Below are positions 1 through 8,928 of a stretch of DNA of 64,000 nucleotides, piece by piece (within the stretch, counting starts at the first letter, position 1; every line of letters begins with the position of its first letter). The position numbers and the translations under genes are program-made. This DNA comes from Pandoraea sputorum (GTDB taxonomy: Bacteria > Pseudomonadota > Gammaproteobacteria > Burkholderiales > Burkholderiaceae), in assembly GCF_000814845.2 (NCBI RefSeq), contig NZ_CP010431.2:1302001-1366000 (forward strand), read 5' to 3'. Below the pieces are notes generated by a model that was given only the letters and a program-made list of their open reading frames with translations, was not told where the DNA came from and searched no databases.

Positions 1-16
1 GTCGATTCAATCGAAC

Positions 17-33
17 ATTGTCCTAAAGACAAT
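17..33. promoter_or_regulatory. Inverted repeat, candidate GntR/FadR-type operator
   Basis: A perfect 6-bp inverted repeat ATTGTC-N5-GACAAT lies about 110 bp upstream of the 2-hydroxyacid oxidase gene. Its TTGT...ACAA ends fit the general operator form of FCD-type GntR repressors (FadR/LldR group), which often control lldD-like genes. No cognate regulator is visible in the window on this side, so the assignment is inference. Confidence 0.35.
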
Positions 34-142
34 CAAGAATACGCAGTCGCTTGTCGACCTCGTGAAGCAGAAATAAAAAAATCTAGAATATATTAACTAT
101 TCTCAAAGTACGAGAGAGAATTCTTAAAAGAAGAGACGCAGC

Positions 143-1330
143 ATGGCAGTGATCACCACCATCGAGGACTTGCGAGTTCTCGCGCAACGGCGCGTACCGC
201 GCATGTTTTACGAGTATGTCGATTCCGGCTCGTGGACCGAGTCCACGTACAGGGCCAACGCCGACGATTTCGGTGGTATCGGTTTCCGTCAGCGGGTGGC
301 GGTCAATATCGAGCATCGCAGCACGCGCACGACGATGCTCGGCCAGCCGGTGGCGATGCCCGTCGCGCTGGCGCCCACGGGCATGACGGGGATGCAGCAT
401 GCCGACGGGGAGATTCTGGCGGCCCGCGCGGCGGAGGCCTTCGGTGTGCCGTTTACGCTGTCGACCGTATCGATCTGTTCCATCGAGGACGTGGCGGCGC
501 ACACGAAAGCGCCGTTCTGGTTTCAGCTATATGTCATGCGTGATCGGGACTTCATCGAGCGTCTGATCGACCGGGCGAAAGCGGCCGGGTGTTCGGCGCT
601 GATGGTGACGATGGATCTGCAAATCAGCGGCCAGCGTCACAAGGACATCAAGAATGGGCTGTCGGCACCGCCGAAGCTCACGCTGCCGAACATCGCGAAT
701 ATGATGACCAAGCCGCGCTGGTGCATGGGCATGTTGGGTACGCGTCGTCGCACGTTCGGCAATATCGTCGGGCACGCGAAGGGGGTTGACGACATCGGTT
801 CGCTGGCTGCGTGGTCGGCGGCGCAGTTCGATCCGCGTCTGTCGTGGGACGACGTCGAGTGGATCAAGAAGCGCTGGGGCGGCAAGCTGGTGCTCAAGGG
901 CGTGCTCGATCCGGAGGATGCGCGCGCTGCACGCGACACCGGGGCGGACGCCATTGTGGTGAGCAATCACGGCGGGCGCCAACTGGACGGTGCAATCTCG
1001 TCGATCCGCGCGTTGCCGGACATCGTAGCGGCGGTCGGCCGCGACACGGAAGTCTGGCTCGACGGCGGTATTCGGTCGGGGCAGGACGTGATCAAGGCGA
1101 TGGCGCTGGGCGCGAAGGGCACGCTGATCGGGCGTCCGTTCCTGTATGGTCTGGGGGCGATGGGCGAGGTGGGTGTGCGTCGCGCGCTGGAGGTAATTGC
1201 TAAGGAGATGGACGTGACGATGGCGCTCACAGGCCGCACGACCGTCGACCGTCTGGACCCGTCGATGCTGATCCCGGGCAGCTACCCCACGGGCATCGGC
1301 CCATACCTGCCGGAGCCGGGCGGCCGCTAA
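143..1330 (+). CDS. FMN-dependent alpha-hydroxy-acid oxidase/dehydrogenase (LldD-like)
   Basis: This 395-residue protein belongs to the FMN-dependent alpha-hydroxy-acid dehydrogenase family (L-lactate dehydrogenase LldD, glycolate oxidase, mandelate dehydrogenase), which oxidises an (S)-2-hydroxy acid to the 2-oxo acid. The TIM-barrel signature is complete: the N-terminal region with FYEYVDSGSW, the LAPTGMTGMQHADGE substrate/FMN loop, the catalytic histidine in SNHGGRQLD near residue 275, and the phosphate-binding DGGIRSGQDV and LIGRPFLYGL segments. Length is normal for the family. A short inverted repeat lies upstream and an intrinsic terminator directly follows, so it is probably transcribed alone. 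The exact substrate cannot be read from the sequence; lactate, glycolate or mandelate are all possible. Confidence 0.9.
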   Translation: MAVITTIEDLRVLAQRRVPRMFYEYVDSGSWTESTYRANADDFGGIGFRQRVAVNIEHRSTRTTMLGQPVAMPVALAPTGMTGMQHADGEILAARAAEAFGVPFTLSTVSICSIEDVAAHTKAPFWFQLYVMRDRDFIERLIDRAKAAGCSALMVTMDLQISGQRHKDIKNGLSAPPKLTLPNIANMMTKPRWCMGMLGTRRRTFGNIVGHAKGVDDIGSLAAWSAAQFDPRLSWDDVEWIKKRWGGKLVLKGVLDPEDARAARDTGADAIVVSNHGGRQLDGAISSIRALPDIVAAVGRDTEVWLDGGIRSGQDVIKAMALGAKGTLIGRPFLYGLGAMGEVGVRRALEVIAKEMDVTMALTGRTTVDRLDPSMLIPGSYPTGIGPYLPEPGGR

Positions 1331-1355
1331 CGTCGCCGACGCCCGCGTCAATCAG

Positions 1356-1386
1356 AAAAGCCGCAGCTAGCCGCTGCGGCTTTTTC
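1356..1386 (+). terminator. Rho-independent terminator of the hydroxyacid oxidase gene
   Basis: A GC-rich stem (AAGCCGCAG / CTGCGGCTT) with a short loop is followed by a T run, 25 bp after the stop codon. Confidence 0.85.
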
Positions 1387-1498
1387 GTTTCCGTAGGGCC
1401 ATTCCGATAAATCGACGACCACGCACCCTAGCAACCGACGGTCGGGGATGATGTCACCGACCTGTCTCAGCGGGAAGGAGCGGCGCTCTACGGATTTA

Positions 1499-1547
1499 CA
1501 ACAAATGTGTTGCTTTTTTTATGGAAAAAATTGCAACAAATCTGTTG
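1499..1547. promoter_or_regulatory. Twin palindromic operator upstream of hicAB
   Basis: Two near-identical 14-bp palindromes, CAACAAATGTGTTG (1499-1512) and CAACAAATCTGTTG (1534-1547), are spaced 35 bp start to start. The second abuts a TATTAT -10-like element (1548-1553) upstream of hicA. HicB antitoxins with a C-terminal DNA-binding domain autoregulate through such palindromes, so these are the likely HicB/HicAB operator. Confidence 0.65.
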
Positions 1548-1575
1548 TATTATTCAAATCCATCGCGGGTGACTT

Positions 1576-1761
1576 ATGAAGTACAGCGAGTTCAGAAGGT
1601 GGCTTCGTCGGCATGGGGCCACTTTTGAACAGCATCGAGCCGGTTCCAGCCATTTTCGCGTGACGCTCAATGGACGTTCCACGGTCTTTCCCGATCATGG
1701 CGCGAAGGAAATAGGGCAGGGTCTCGTGGAAGCCATCAAGAAGCAGTTGGGGCTGAAGTGA
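1576..1761 (+). CDS. hicA: Type II toxin-antitoxin mRNA interferase HicA
   Basis: This 61-residue protein has the size and pattern of HicA, a double-stranded-RNA-binding-fold mRNA interferase that cleaves mRNA in a translation-independent way. The N-terminal MKYSEFRRWLRRHGATF and the segment SSHFRVTLNGRSTVFPDH, with the catalytic histidine at residue 26, are typical, and the tail GLVEAIKKQLGL matches the usual C-terminal helix. It lies 45 bp upstream of hicB, the standard toxin-first order, and behind a two-palindrome operator. Nothing suggests decay, so the pair is probably functional. Confidence 0.92.
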   Translation: MKYSEFRRWLRRHGATFEQHRAGSSHFRVTLNGRSTVFPDHGAKEIGQGLVEAIKKQLGLK

Positions 1762-1806
1762 GTCCGGCAGACACCCTAATGGCCCAACAAACATTCGAGG
1801 TGCACG

Positions 1807-2226
1807 ATGTTGACCTATCCCATCACGCTCAAGCGGGATACCAATGGCACGTTGCTGGTAACGTTCCCGGACGTGCCTGAAGCGATCACGGTCGGCGAGA
1901 ACGAAGAGGACGCGCGTGAACAGGCGCTAGAAGCGCTTGAGGCGGCGTTGGAGTTCTACTTCGCGCAGAAGACACCGATTCCGTGGCCGTCGCGTCCGAA
2001 GCGGGGGCAGGCAACGATTACGCTGCCGATCATGGCGTCGATCAAAGTCCTGCTCGCCAACGAGATGATTGCCCAGAATGTGCGCAAGGCCGAGCTAGCG
2101 AGGCGCATGCACGTAAATCAGGTGCAAGTGGATCGCCTGTTGAAGCTCGGATATGCATCGCGACTCGATGCCGTGGAGTCCGCGTTCGCAGTACTAGGAA
2201 AGCGCCTCGAGGTTCGGGCGGTCTGA
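1807..2226 (+). CDS. hicB: Type II toxin-antitoxin antitoxin HicB
   Basis: This 139-residue antitoxin has the HicB partial RNase-H-like domain at residues 1-65 (MLTYPITLKRDTNGTLLVTFPDVPEA, then the acidic TVGENEEDAREQALEALEAAL) and a C-terminal helix-turn-helix around residues 75-130 (VRKAELARRMHVNQVQVDRLL). The N-terminal domain should bind and block HicA and the C-terminal domain should bind the twin palindromes upstream of hicA. It follows hicA by 45 bp in the same transcript. Confidence 0.92.
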   Translation: MLTYPITLKRDTNGTLLVTFPDVPEAITVGENEEDAREQALEALEAALEFYFAQKTPIPWPSRPKRGQATITLPIMASIKVLLANEMIAQNVRKAELARRMHVNQVQVDRLLKLGYASRLDAVESAFAVLGKRLEVRAV

Positions 2227-2251
2227 GGTCCGACACGCCCGACCGCCTGCA

Positions 2252-2680
2252 TCAATGATGGTGCTTGCGATGACCGCGACGCTTGCCGCGATAGTGATCG
2301 TCGTCGTACGAGCTGGAGCGGGACATGTTGCCGCCGAGGGCCGCACCGGCACCGCCGCCGACGGCCGCGCCGATCAGGCCGCCCGAGCGTCCGCCCATGG
2401 CATTGCCTGCGGCCGTGCCCGCGCCGCCACCCAGGGCGCCGCCGAGGATTGCGCCCGTGCGCTCGCGGCGGTTCGACGTGATCGCGCCGCCGGCGCCACC
2501 GCCGACCGCACCGCCCAGCACCGCACCGGTGCTACCACCCAGCGCGCCGCCCACGGCCGCGCCTGCCACACCGCCCAGCGCACCGCCGAGGGCATTGTTC
2601 ATATCGCTGGCGCTCGCCGTCAGAGACGTCGTTGCTGCCAGGGTGGCCATCGCCACGATCGGAAAAATTCGCTTGAACAT
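2252..2680 (-). CDS. Glycine-zipper envelope protein
   Basis: This 142-residue protein has a Sec signal peptide (MFKRIFPIVAMATLAATTSLTASAS, cleavage near residue 25) followed by about 85 residues of glycine-zipper repeats of the GGALGG/GGAVGG type, ending in a basic, histidine-rich tail (KRRGHRKHHH). It has no lipobox cysteine, so it is probably a periplasmic or outer-membrane-associated small glycine-zipper protein (YMGG-like) rather than a SlyB-type lipoprotein. It is a single gene on the minus strand, with its stop 25 bp from the convergent hicB stop. The specific role is unknown; glycine zippers usually mediate helix packing in membranes. Confidence 0.75.
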   Translation of the reverse strand: MFKRIFPIVAMATLAATTSLTASASDMNNALGGALGGVAGAAVGGALGGSTGAVLGGAVGGGAGGAITSNRRERTGAILGGALGGGAGTAAGNAMGGRSGGLIGAAVGGGAGAALGGNMSRSSSYDDDHYRGKRRGHRKHHH

Positions 2681-2799
2681 GAGTCTTGATGAGAATTCGG
2701 ATTAACGCGACGCAAGTATAAAGAGACCCCGCCGCGCCGCCGTCTCCCCAATGTTTCACTTCTCGTAAGACGGGTAACAAAGTGTATCGGTGCGTGCAA

Positions 2800-3771
2800 T
2801 CACGACAAATCGTCGCTACCGACATTTCCGGTGCCGTCGACATCGGGCGTCTCGGTTCCACCCGCGCGCCGTCGCGACGCCACCTTCATCTCTGCCACGA
2901 AGCGGTACAACTGCGCGGCAGCGGGCGAGAGCGGACGCGCCTTGCTGCGAATCATGCCCATACGACGCGTGACCACCGGATCGACCAGCGGCACACTCGT
3001 GAGCAGCGGATGACCGCCGCCCGGCATCGCCATCGTCGGCACCGCCGCGACGCCGAGGCCCGCTTCCACCAGCCCGATCATTGTCGTGACGTGCTGCGTC
3101 TCGCAAATACTTGCCGGACGTTGCGGCAAGCCGGTCAGCGCCTGATCGAGCAACAGCCGGTTGCCCGAAGCCTTGCCGACGGTGATGTAGTCGTACTCGT
3201 ATAACTCGCGCCACGTCACCCGCTTCTTGCCCGCGAGCGGATGATCGCGACGGCACGCCGCCACGTACCGCTCCTGTAACAGCAGCTTGAACTCGATGTT
3301 CGGCTCCTGGCTGCCGATGAAATTCAGCCCGAAATCGGCATCGCCGTTCACCACGGCCGCCAGCACTTCGTTGGCGCTCGCGTCGAGCACCGAAACGCGA
3401 ATGCGAGGGAACGCCCGGTGATAGCGCGAGATCACTTGCGGCATGAAGTAGTAGGCGGCCGAAGGCACGCAAGCAATCGTCACGTGCCCGAGGCTCGACG
3501 ACGCAACGTCGCGGATGCCCAGCAGCGCATTGTCGAGGTCGTCGAGAATCCGCTCGGCATCGCGCGCGAAGGCCCGCCCGACGTTGGTCAGCGCCACGCG
3601 ACGCGTGCTGCGCTCGAAAAGTTTGACGCCCAACGCGTCTTCCAATTTGTCGATGCGACGCGACAACGCTGGCTGGGAGAGATGGATCGACTCGGCCGCG
3701 CGACGAAAGCTCGCGAGTTGCGCGACCGCGCGGAAGGCCTGCAGATCGTTCAGATCGAAGTTGATCGCCAT
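2800..3771 (-). CDS. LysR-family transcriptional regulator
   Basis: This 323-residue LysR-type regulator has the winged helix-turn-helix at residues 5-62 (LNDLQAFRAVAQLASFRRAAESIHLSQPALSRRIDKLEDALGVKLFERSTRRV) and a normal effector-binding domain after a linker helix. I take the ATG at 3771 because the family N-terminus begins there; upstream in-frame residues are arginine-rich and do not look like protein. It is divergent from the MFS transporter gene across a 314-bp gap that holds a T-N11-A site, so it most likely senses the transported compound and regulates the transporter / binding protein / amidase set. The inducer is unknown. Confidence 0.88.
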   Translation of the reverse strand: MAINFDLNDLQAFRAVAQLASFRRAAESIHLSQPALSRRIDKLEDALGVKLFERSTRRVALTNVGRAFARDAERILDDLDNALLGIRDVASSSLGHVTIACVPSAAYYFMPQVISRYHRAFPRIRVSVLDASANEVLAAVVNGDADFGLNFIGSQEPNIEFKLLLQERYVAACRRDHPLAGKKRVTWRELYEYDYITVGKASGNRLLLDQALTGLPQRPASICETQHVTTMIGLVEAGLGVAAVPTMAMPGGGHPLLTSVPLVDPVVTRRMGMIRSKARPLSPAAAQLYRFVAEMKVASRRRAGGTETPDVDGTGNVGSDDLS

Positions 3772-3904
3772 GACATGGGGGAATGAATGCCGTACAAGCA
3801 CACGGCGGATCCTGAAACCCTTGATGGCAAGGGGCGGCGGGCAGCGACCGGTGCGGCGCAGAGTGTAACGTGTTACCGCTCGGTAGGTGCATAAGCATCC
3901 TGCC

Positions 3905-3927
3905 ATTGATAGCGTATGCGCATCAAT
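3905..3927. promoter_or_regulatory. LysR-type (T-N11-A) binding site
   Basis: ATTGAT-N11-ATCAAT is a perfect 6-bp inverted repeat holding the T-N11-A signature of LysR-type operators, placed between the divergent LysR gene and the MFS transporter gene. This is probably the site of autoregulation and of activation of the transporter operon. Confidence 0.6.
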
Positions 3928-4085
3928 ATTTCCAAAAAATGCAATTCACAAGCGCGGAACTTCCGGCGCACCATTAGCGGCTTCATCAAGCGTCCGTGAC
4001 GGCTCGACACGTCCCTGGCAGAGACGCAGTGCGACGATTAATCTCGGCCCGACCCCCCGGGCCGCAGGCAACACGGAGACAGCGC

Positions 4086-5399
4086 ATGTCACAGCGCCCC
4101 CAAGACGCGGTTTCGCGTCAACCCTCGAAATTCGGCGCGGTCATTCGCGTCACCGCCGGTAACTTCCTCGAACAATTCGATTTCTTCCTGTTCGGTTTCT
4201 ACGCCACACAGATTTCGCGCGTCTTCTTCCCGACGGACAGCGAGTTTGCGTCGCTTATGCTGACCTTCGCCGTCTTCGGCGCAGGCTTCCTGATGCGTCC
4301 GCTGGGCGCCATCGTGCTCGGTGCTTACATCGATAACGTCGGCCGCCGCAAAGGACTGGTCACGACGCTGGCGATCATGGCGAGCGGCACGATCCTCATT
4401 GCCTTCGTACCCGGCTACGAAACCATCGGTCTCGCGGCGCCCGTACTGGTGCTGATCGGCCGGTTGTTGCAAGGCTTCTCGGCCGGTGCCGAACTCGGCG
4501 GTGTGTCCGTGTATCTCGCGGAAATCGCCACGCCGGGCCGCAAGGGCTTCTACACGAGCTGGCAGTCGGCCAGCCAGCAGGTCGCTATCGTCGTCTCGGC
4601 GGCGCTTGGCTTCACGTTGTCGCTCACGCTCACCGCGCAGCAGATCGCGGCATGGGGCTGGCGTCTGCCGTTCCTCGTCGGTTGCATGATCGTGCCGGTG
4701 ATCTTTGTGTTGCGTCGTTCCCTTCAGGAAAGCGACGAATTCAAGGCACGTAAGCGTCACCCTTCCGTCAGCGAAGTGTTCCGCTCGATGGCAGCGAACC
4801 TCGGTGTCGTGATCGGCGGCACCATGCTCGTGGCGCTGACCACAACGGCGTTCTACCTCATCACCGTCTACGCCCCGACGTTCGGCAAGAGCGTGTTGCA
4901 CCTGTCGAGCGCCGACGCACTGCTCGTCACGCTGTGCGTGGGTGTGTCGAACTTCATCTGGCTGCCGATCGGCGGCACGCTGTCGGACCGTATCGGCCGT
5001 CGTCCGGTGTTGCTTCTGTTCGCCGGTCTCACGCTGCTGACGGCTTATCCGGTGCTGTCGTTCCTCGTGCAGGCCCCGAGCTTCACCCGCATGCTGGTCG
5101 CGCTGCTGTGGCTCTCGTTCCTGTACGGCATGTACAACGGGGCGATGATCCCGGCGTTGACCGAAGTCATGCCGCCGGATGTGCGTGTCGCTGGCTTCTC
5201 GCTCGCGTATAGCCTCGCGACGGCGCTTTTCGGCGGCTTTACGCCTGCCCTGTCGACGTATCTGATTCACGCGACGGGAGACAAGGCCGCGCCGGGCTAC
5301 TGGATGAGTTTCGCTGCGCTGTGCGCCATCTGCGCGACGCTCGCGCTCTATCGCGGCCGCCGTGGCGGTGAGAACCCCGCCGGACTCGCGGCGGGCTGA
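4086..5399 (+). CDS. MFS metabolite:H+ symporter (citrate/tricarballylate type)
   Basis: This 437-residue, 12-helix inner-membrane transporter has the metabolite:H+ symporter (MHS) signatures: [17 protein letters not shown] in helix 1, [25 protein letters not shown] in the loop 2-3 motif and [22 protein letters not shown]. This subfamily includes citrate, tricarballylate (TcuC) and alpha-ketoglutarate symporters. The start at 4086 is chosen because the first hydrophobic segment follows normally; the in-frame upstream part is arginine/proline-rich. It leads a probable operon with a periplasmic binding protein and is divergent from a LysR regulator. A carboxylate or amide-derived acid is the likely substrate, judging from the downstream amidase. 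Confidence 0.85.
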   Translation: MSQRPQDAVSRQPSKFGAVIRVTAGNFLEQFDFFLFGFYATQISRVFFPTDSEFASLMLTFAVFGAGFLMRPLGAIVLGAYIDNVGRRKGLVTTLAIMASGTILIAFVPGYETIGLAAPVLVLIGRLLQGFSAGAELGGVSVYLAEIATPGRKGFYTSWQSASQQVAIVVSAALGFTLSLTLTAQQIAAWGWRLPFLVGCMIVPVIFVLRRSLQESDEFKARKRHPSVSEVFRSMAANLGVVIGGTMLVALTTTAFYLITVYAPTFGKSVLHLSSADALLVTLCVGVSNFIWLPIGGTLSDRIGRRPVLLLFAGLTLLTAYPVLSFLVQAPSFTRMLVALLWLSFLYGMYNGAMIPALTEVMPPDVRVAGFSLAYSLATALFGGFTPALSTYLIHATGDKAAPGYWMSFAALCAICATLALYRGRRGGENPAGLAAG

Positions 5400-5477
5400 C
5401 ATCACCGGATACCGGACGTCGCAAAACGACGGCGTCCACTTCATCCCAATTCACAATAACGAGAGACAGGTCACACC

Positions 5478-6272
5478 ATGAAAGCCATATCGACGCGACG
5501 TCTGCTGCGCGCACTGGGCGCGGGCATCGTCCTGACGGCGACGCTCGCCGCTGCACCGGCAAGCGCTGAGAATCTGAACGTAATGAACTCCGGCGGATTC
5601 ACGGCGGCGTACAAGCTGCTGCTGCCGAAGTTTGAAGCTGCCAGTGGCGATCACGTCGACACGGCGTGGGGGCCGTCGATGGGCCGCGCGCCCGAAGCGA
5701 TCCCGAACCGTCTGGCGCGCGGCGAATCGGCCGACGTCGTCATCATGGTCGGTTACGCGCTCGACGACTTGATCAAGGCTGGCAAGGTGCGTGCTGACTC
5801 GCGCGTCGATCTGGCCGACTCGCGCATCGGCGTCGTGGTCAAAGCCGGTGACACGGTGCCCGACGTCAGCACACCGGAGAAGCTCAAGGCAGCGCTGCTG
5901 GCGGCCAAATCGGTCGCGTACTCGGACAGCGCGAGCGGTGTGTACGTCGAGCGCGAACTGTTCAAGAAACTGGGCATTACCGAGCAGATGCAAGGCAAGG
6001 CGGTGATGGTGCAGAAGACGCCAGTGGCTGAAAAGGTTGCAGCGGGCGATTACGCATTGGGTCTGCAACAGGTCAGCGAATTGCTGCCGGTCAAGGGCAT
6101 CGCCTTCGCGGGCAAGATCCCCGAGTCGCTGCAATCGGTCACGCGCTTCGCCGGTGGTGTGCCCGTGAGCGCATCGCATCCGGAAGAAGGCGCGAAACTG
6201 CTGAAGTATATGGCGGCACCGTCCGTGGCCAAAGATGTTGAATCGACCGGTCTCGATCCGCTGACGCACTGA
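5478..6272 (+). CDS. Periplasmic substrate-binding protein, ModA/SBP_bac_11-like
   Basis: This 264-residue protein has a Sec signal peptide (residues 1-28, ending APASAE) and then a type II periplasmic binding fold resembling ModA-like extracellular binding proteins (LNVMNSGGFTAAYKLLLPKFEAASG, RGESADVVIMV, VAYSDSASGVYVERELFKKLGI, LLKYMAAPSV). It follows the MFS gene by about 80 bp and has a ribosome-binding stretch (GAGAGACAGG) and its own terminator. No ABC permease or ATPase is adjacent, so it is an orphan binding protein whose partner may be elsewhere. Such orphan ModA-like proteins occur beside MHS-type transporters in other proteobacteria; a chaperone or sensory role is possible. Confidence 0.75.
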   Translation: MKAISTRRLLRALGAGIVLTATLAAAPASAENLNVMNSGGFTAAYKLLLPKFEAASGDHVDTAWGPSMGRAPEAIPNRLARGESADVVIMVGYALDDLIKAGKVRADSRVDLADSRIGVVVKAGDTVPDVSTPEKLKAALLAAKSVAYSDSASGVYVERELFKKLGITEQMQGKAVMVQKTPVAEKVAAGDYALGLQQVSELLPVKGIAFAGKIPESLQSVTRFAGGVPVSASHPEEGAKLLKYMAAPSVAKDVESTGLDPLTH

Positions 6273-6298
6273 TTCGGCGGTTGCTTAGCAGGAACGCC

Positions 6299-6333
6299 AA
6301 CGCGGCCCGATGAACGTCGGGCCGCGTTTTTTT
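6299..6333 (+). terminator. Rho-independent terminator
   Basis: The stem CGCGGCCCGA / TCGGGCCGCG closes a short loop and is followed by a run of seven T residues, shortly after the binding-protein gene. Confidence 0.88.
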
Positions 6334-6344
6334 CTGCCTCCGAC

Positions 6345-6377
6345 GTCGCTGTGGAGTCGCTGTGGAGTCGCTGTGGA
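6345..6377 (+). repeat. Three tandem copies of an 11-bp unit
   Basis: GTCGCTGTGGA is repeated three times without gaps between the terminator and the amidase gene. It looks like a slippage-prone microsatellite; no function is evident. Confidence 0.8.
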
Positions 6378-6521
6378 TGAGCGATTCCCGATGCCGAATA
6401 TGTGAAATAATTTTTCCGCTTCGGTATCGGGCCGGGATTGGCCGACAATGACGCATCAGATCGAGACGTCGCACCGGACGACGTCGATACCATCGATAAC
6501 ATCAATCGCGAGGAGAGAGAC

Positions 6522-7982
6522 ATGGCCGCCGTGCCGAACCTGAACGACATCGTCGCGCTCGACGCGCTGGCGCTGTCCGACGCCATTCACCGTCGTCGCG
6601 TGTCCTGCCGCGAGGTCATGCAGGCGTATCTCGCGCACATCGCGCAGTACAACCCCGAGGTCAACGCCATCGTGTCGCTGCGCGACGCGCAGACGTTGCT
6701 GGCCGAAGCCGATGCGCGCGACCGTCAACTGGCCAGTGGCGAATCGCTCGGCTGGATGCACGGTATGCCGCATGCGGTGAAGGACATCGCGTCGTGCGCC
6801 GGATTGCCCACGCGAAAGGGGTCGCCGTTGACATCCGAGGCTCCGGACACGCAGGACAGCATCAGCGTGTCGCGCATTCGCGCGGCCGGGGCCATCTTCA
6901 TCGGCAAGACGAACGTCTCCGAGTTCGGACTCGGTTCGCACAGCTACAACCCTGTTTTCGGCACCACGGGCAACGCTTACGACCCCACGCGCATTGCCGG
7001 TGGCAGCAGCGGCGGCGCAGGCAGCGCACTGGCGCTGCGCCTGTTGCCGGTGGCCGACGGGAGCGACTTCATGGGCTCGCTACGCAATCCGGCGGCGTTC
7101 GGCAACGTCTACGGCTTCCGGCCGTCGCAAGGCCGTGTGCCGTACGGTCCGGCACCTGAAGTCTTTGTGCAGCAAATGAGCACCGAAGGACCGATGGGAC
7201 GCACGGTCGCCGACGTCGCGAAACTACTCGACACGCAGTCCGGCTACGACAAGCGCAGCCCGCTGTCGATTGCGAACGGTGCGTCCCACTTCGCCGGTGC
7301 CTTGCAGCGTGATGTCAAGGGACTGAAGCTCGGCTGGCTCGGTGACTACGGTGGCTATCTGCCGATGGAAGACGGCGTGATGGCGCTGTGCGAGGCGTCG
7401 CTTAAGGATTTCAGCGCGATGGGATGCGAGGTCGAGGCGTGCGCGCCAGACTTTGCGCCCGACCGGCTTTGGCAGACGTGGCTCACGCTGCGTCACTGGA
7501 TGGTGAACGGCTCGCTCGGTGAGATGTACGCGGATCCGGCGCGTCGCGAGAAGCTCAAGCCGGAAGCGCGATGGGAAGTGGAAGGTGGAGAAACGTTGCG
7601 TGCGGCCGACGTGTTTCGCGCGTCCATCGATCGCAGCGAATGGTACCGGTCGCTGGCGCGTCTGTTCGAGCGTTACGACTTTCTGCTGTTGCCGTCGGCG
7701 CAGGTGTTCCCGTTCGACGCGAAAACGCACTGGCCTTCCGAGGTCGCAGGCAAGCCGATGGACACCTATCACCGCTGGATGGAAGTCGTGATCGGGCCGA
7801 CGCTGGCAGGCTTGCCTGCGATCAGCGTGCCGGTCGGGTTCGACGCACGTGGGCTGCCGATGGGCTTGCAGATTATCGGCCCGGCGCAGGCCGATCTTGC
7901 GGTGCTCCAACTCGCGCATGCACACGAGCAGCAGACGCAGTGGGTGCAGCGTCGTTTGCCGCCGATGCTGGCGGGGCGCTGA
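6522..7982 (+). CDS. Amidase-signature family amidase
   Basis: This 486-residue enzyme belongs to the amidase signature family, which hydrolyses amide bonds with a Ser-cisSer-Lys triad. The lysine is in HAVKDIA (residue 87), the cis-serine in the glycine-rich GGSSGGAGSA (about 163) and the nucleophilic serine in FMGSLRNPAAF (about 186). The ATG at 6522 is preceded by a strong GAGGAGAGAG ribosome-binding site, which decides against the in-frame ATG 84 bp upstream. There is no signal peptide, so it is cytoplasmic. It may act on an amide taken up by the upstream transporter, although a terminator separates it from those genes. Confidence 0.88.
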   Translation: MAAVPNLNDIVALDALALSDAIHRRRVSCREVMQAYLAHIAQYNPEVNAIVSLRDAQTLLAEADARDRQLASGESLGWMHGMPHAVKDIASCAGLPTRKGSPLTSEAPDTQDSISVSRIRAAGAIFIGKTNVSEFGLGSHSYNPVFGTTGNAYDPTRIAGGSSGGAGSALALRLLPVADGSDFMGSLRNPAAFGNVYGFRPSQGRVPYGPAPEVFVQQMSTEGPMGRTVADVAKLLDTQSGYDKRSPLSIANGASHFAGALQRDVKGLKLGWLGDYGGYLPMEDGVMALCEASLKDFSAMGCEVEACAPDFAPDRLWQTWLTLRHWMVNGSLGEMYADPARREKLKPEARWEVEGGETLRAADVFRASIDRSEWYRSLARLFERYDFLLLPSAQVFPFDAKTHWPSEVAGKPMDTYHRWMEVVIGPTLAGLPAISVPVGFDARGLPMGLQIIGPAQADLAVLQLAHAHEQQTQWVQRRLPPMLAGR

Positions 7983-8027
7983 CACGTCGCGCAGCGCCGA
8001 TCTGCGCAACACCGCGCAGGCAACGTC

Positions 8028-8270
8028 TTATCTCGGACGCGACGCCTGCGCGCGCGCCCGCAGCGGCTTGAGCAAGTCGCCGAGCGCGTTATGGTCGATT
8101 TCGTGCATCAGCGCGAGCAGACGGCCGATCTCATTGGGGGGAAAGCCTTCGCGGGCGAACCAACTGAGGTAGTTGCCCGGCAGGTCGGCGATCATCGTGC
8201 CCTTGTGCTTGCCGTAGGGCATGGGCGTGGTTGCGAGGCGCATCAGCGCGTCGGCATCGAAATTAAGCAT
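8028..8270 (-). CDS. DUF3820 family small protein
   Basis: This 80-residue cytoplasmic protein has the DUF3820 pattern: MPYGKHKGTMIADLPGNYLSWFAREGFPPNEIGRLLALMHEIDHN. Members are short, widespread in proteobacteria and have been described as possible quorum-sensing-regulated virulence factors, but the biochemical function is not established. The start overlaps the end of the LysE-type gene by 8 bp, so the two are translationally coupled. Confidence 0.85.
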   Translation of the reverse strand: MLNFDADALMRLATTPMPYGKHKGTMIADLPGNYLSWFAREGFPPNEIGRLLALMHEIDHNALGDLLKPLRARAQASRPR

Positions 8271-8928
8271 GAGCGCAGGTATAGCTCAAACCCGCGACGT
8301 CAGCAACTGCCACCCCCCCCGCACCGAAGACGACCGCCAGACAGCCGTCGAGCCAGCGGCGGATTCTGAGGTACACACGCCGCGCGGTTTGCGTCGAGAA
8401 CAGCATCGCGTAGCCGCAGAAGATCATCAGTCCGAGCGCCGCGCAGCCGGGCACGACGGCCACCGGCATGCTCCCGTCCGGCCCCGACGACAGCGCGACC
8501 ACGGACATCCACCCCAGCACCGCCTTCGGATTGGTGAGATGCAGCAGCGTGCCGCGCACATAGAGGCGCTTGAGGGACAACACCCCATTGCCGTCCGTCG
8601 GCACGAACGTCGCAGTCTTTGACGGACGCAGCGCTGCACGCCCCGACTTGAACGCCAGCCATAGCAGATACGCACCGCCGAAGAGCTTGAGCGCGACGAG
8701 GAACTGCGCGTAGGCAAGCAGCGTCGCCGAGATCCCGAGCATGGCGACCGTGGCCCAGAACAACGAGCCTGACATGACGCCCAGTGCGAACGTGAGCGCC
8801 GGACGGCGTCCATGGTTGGCGGCGATGGACATGATCGCGAGATCGCTCGGGCCGGGACTCGCGGCGTTGACGAAGTACGCCGTGAAGGCCACCAGAAGAT
8901 GGGCGGAGAGCGCGGTGCTGACGATCAT
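8263..8928 (-). CDS. LysE/RhtB family amino-acid exporter
   Basis: This 221-residue inner-membrane protein has the LysE/RhtB family pattern: about six hydrophobic segments, the N-terminal motif VNAASPGPSDLAIMSIAANHGRRPALTFALGVMSG and the central GGAYLLWLAFKSGRAAL. Family members export amino acids or related metabolites. It is the first gene of a two-gene minus-strand unit with the DUF3820 gene. The substrate is unknown. Confidence 0.88.
   Translation of the reverse strand: MIVSTALSAHLLVAFTAYFVNAASPGPSDLAIMSIAANHGRRPALTFALGVMSGSLFWATVAMLGISATLLAYAQFLVALKLFGGAYLLWLAFKSGRAALRPSKTATFVPTDGNGVLSLKRLYVRGTLLHLTNPKAVLGWMSVVALSSGPDGSMPVAVVPGCAALGLMIFCGYAMLFSTQTARRVYLRIRRWLDGCLAVVFGAGGVAVADVAGLSYTCAHA

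Noticed and set aside
4089..5444. Long open frame (451 codons) on the minus strand opposite the MFS transporter gene
   Set aside because: It is an artefact of high-GC third positions; its product is Arg/His/Gln-rich, with no recognisable domain, while the plus strand encodes a clear transporter.
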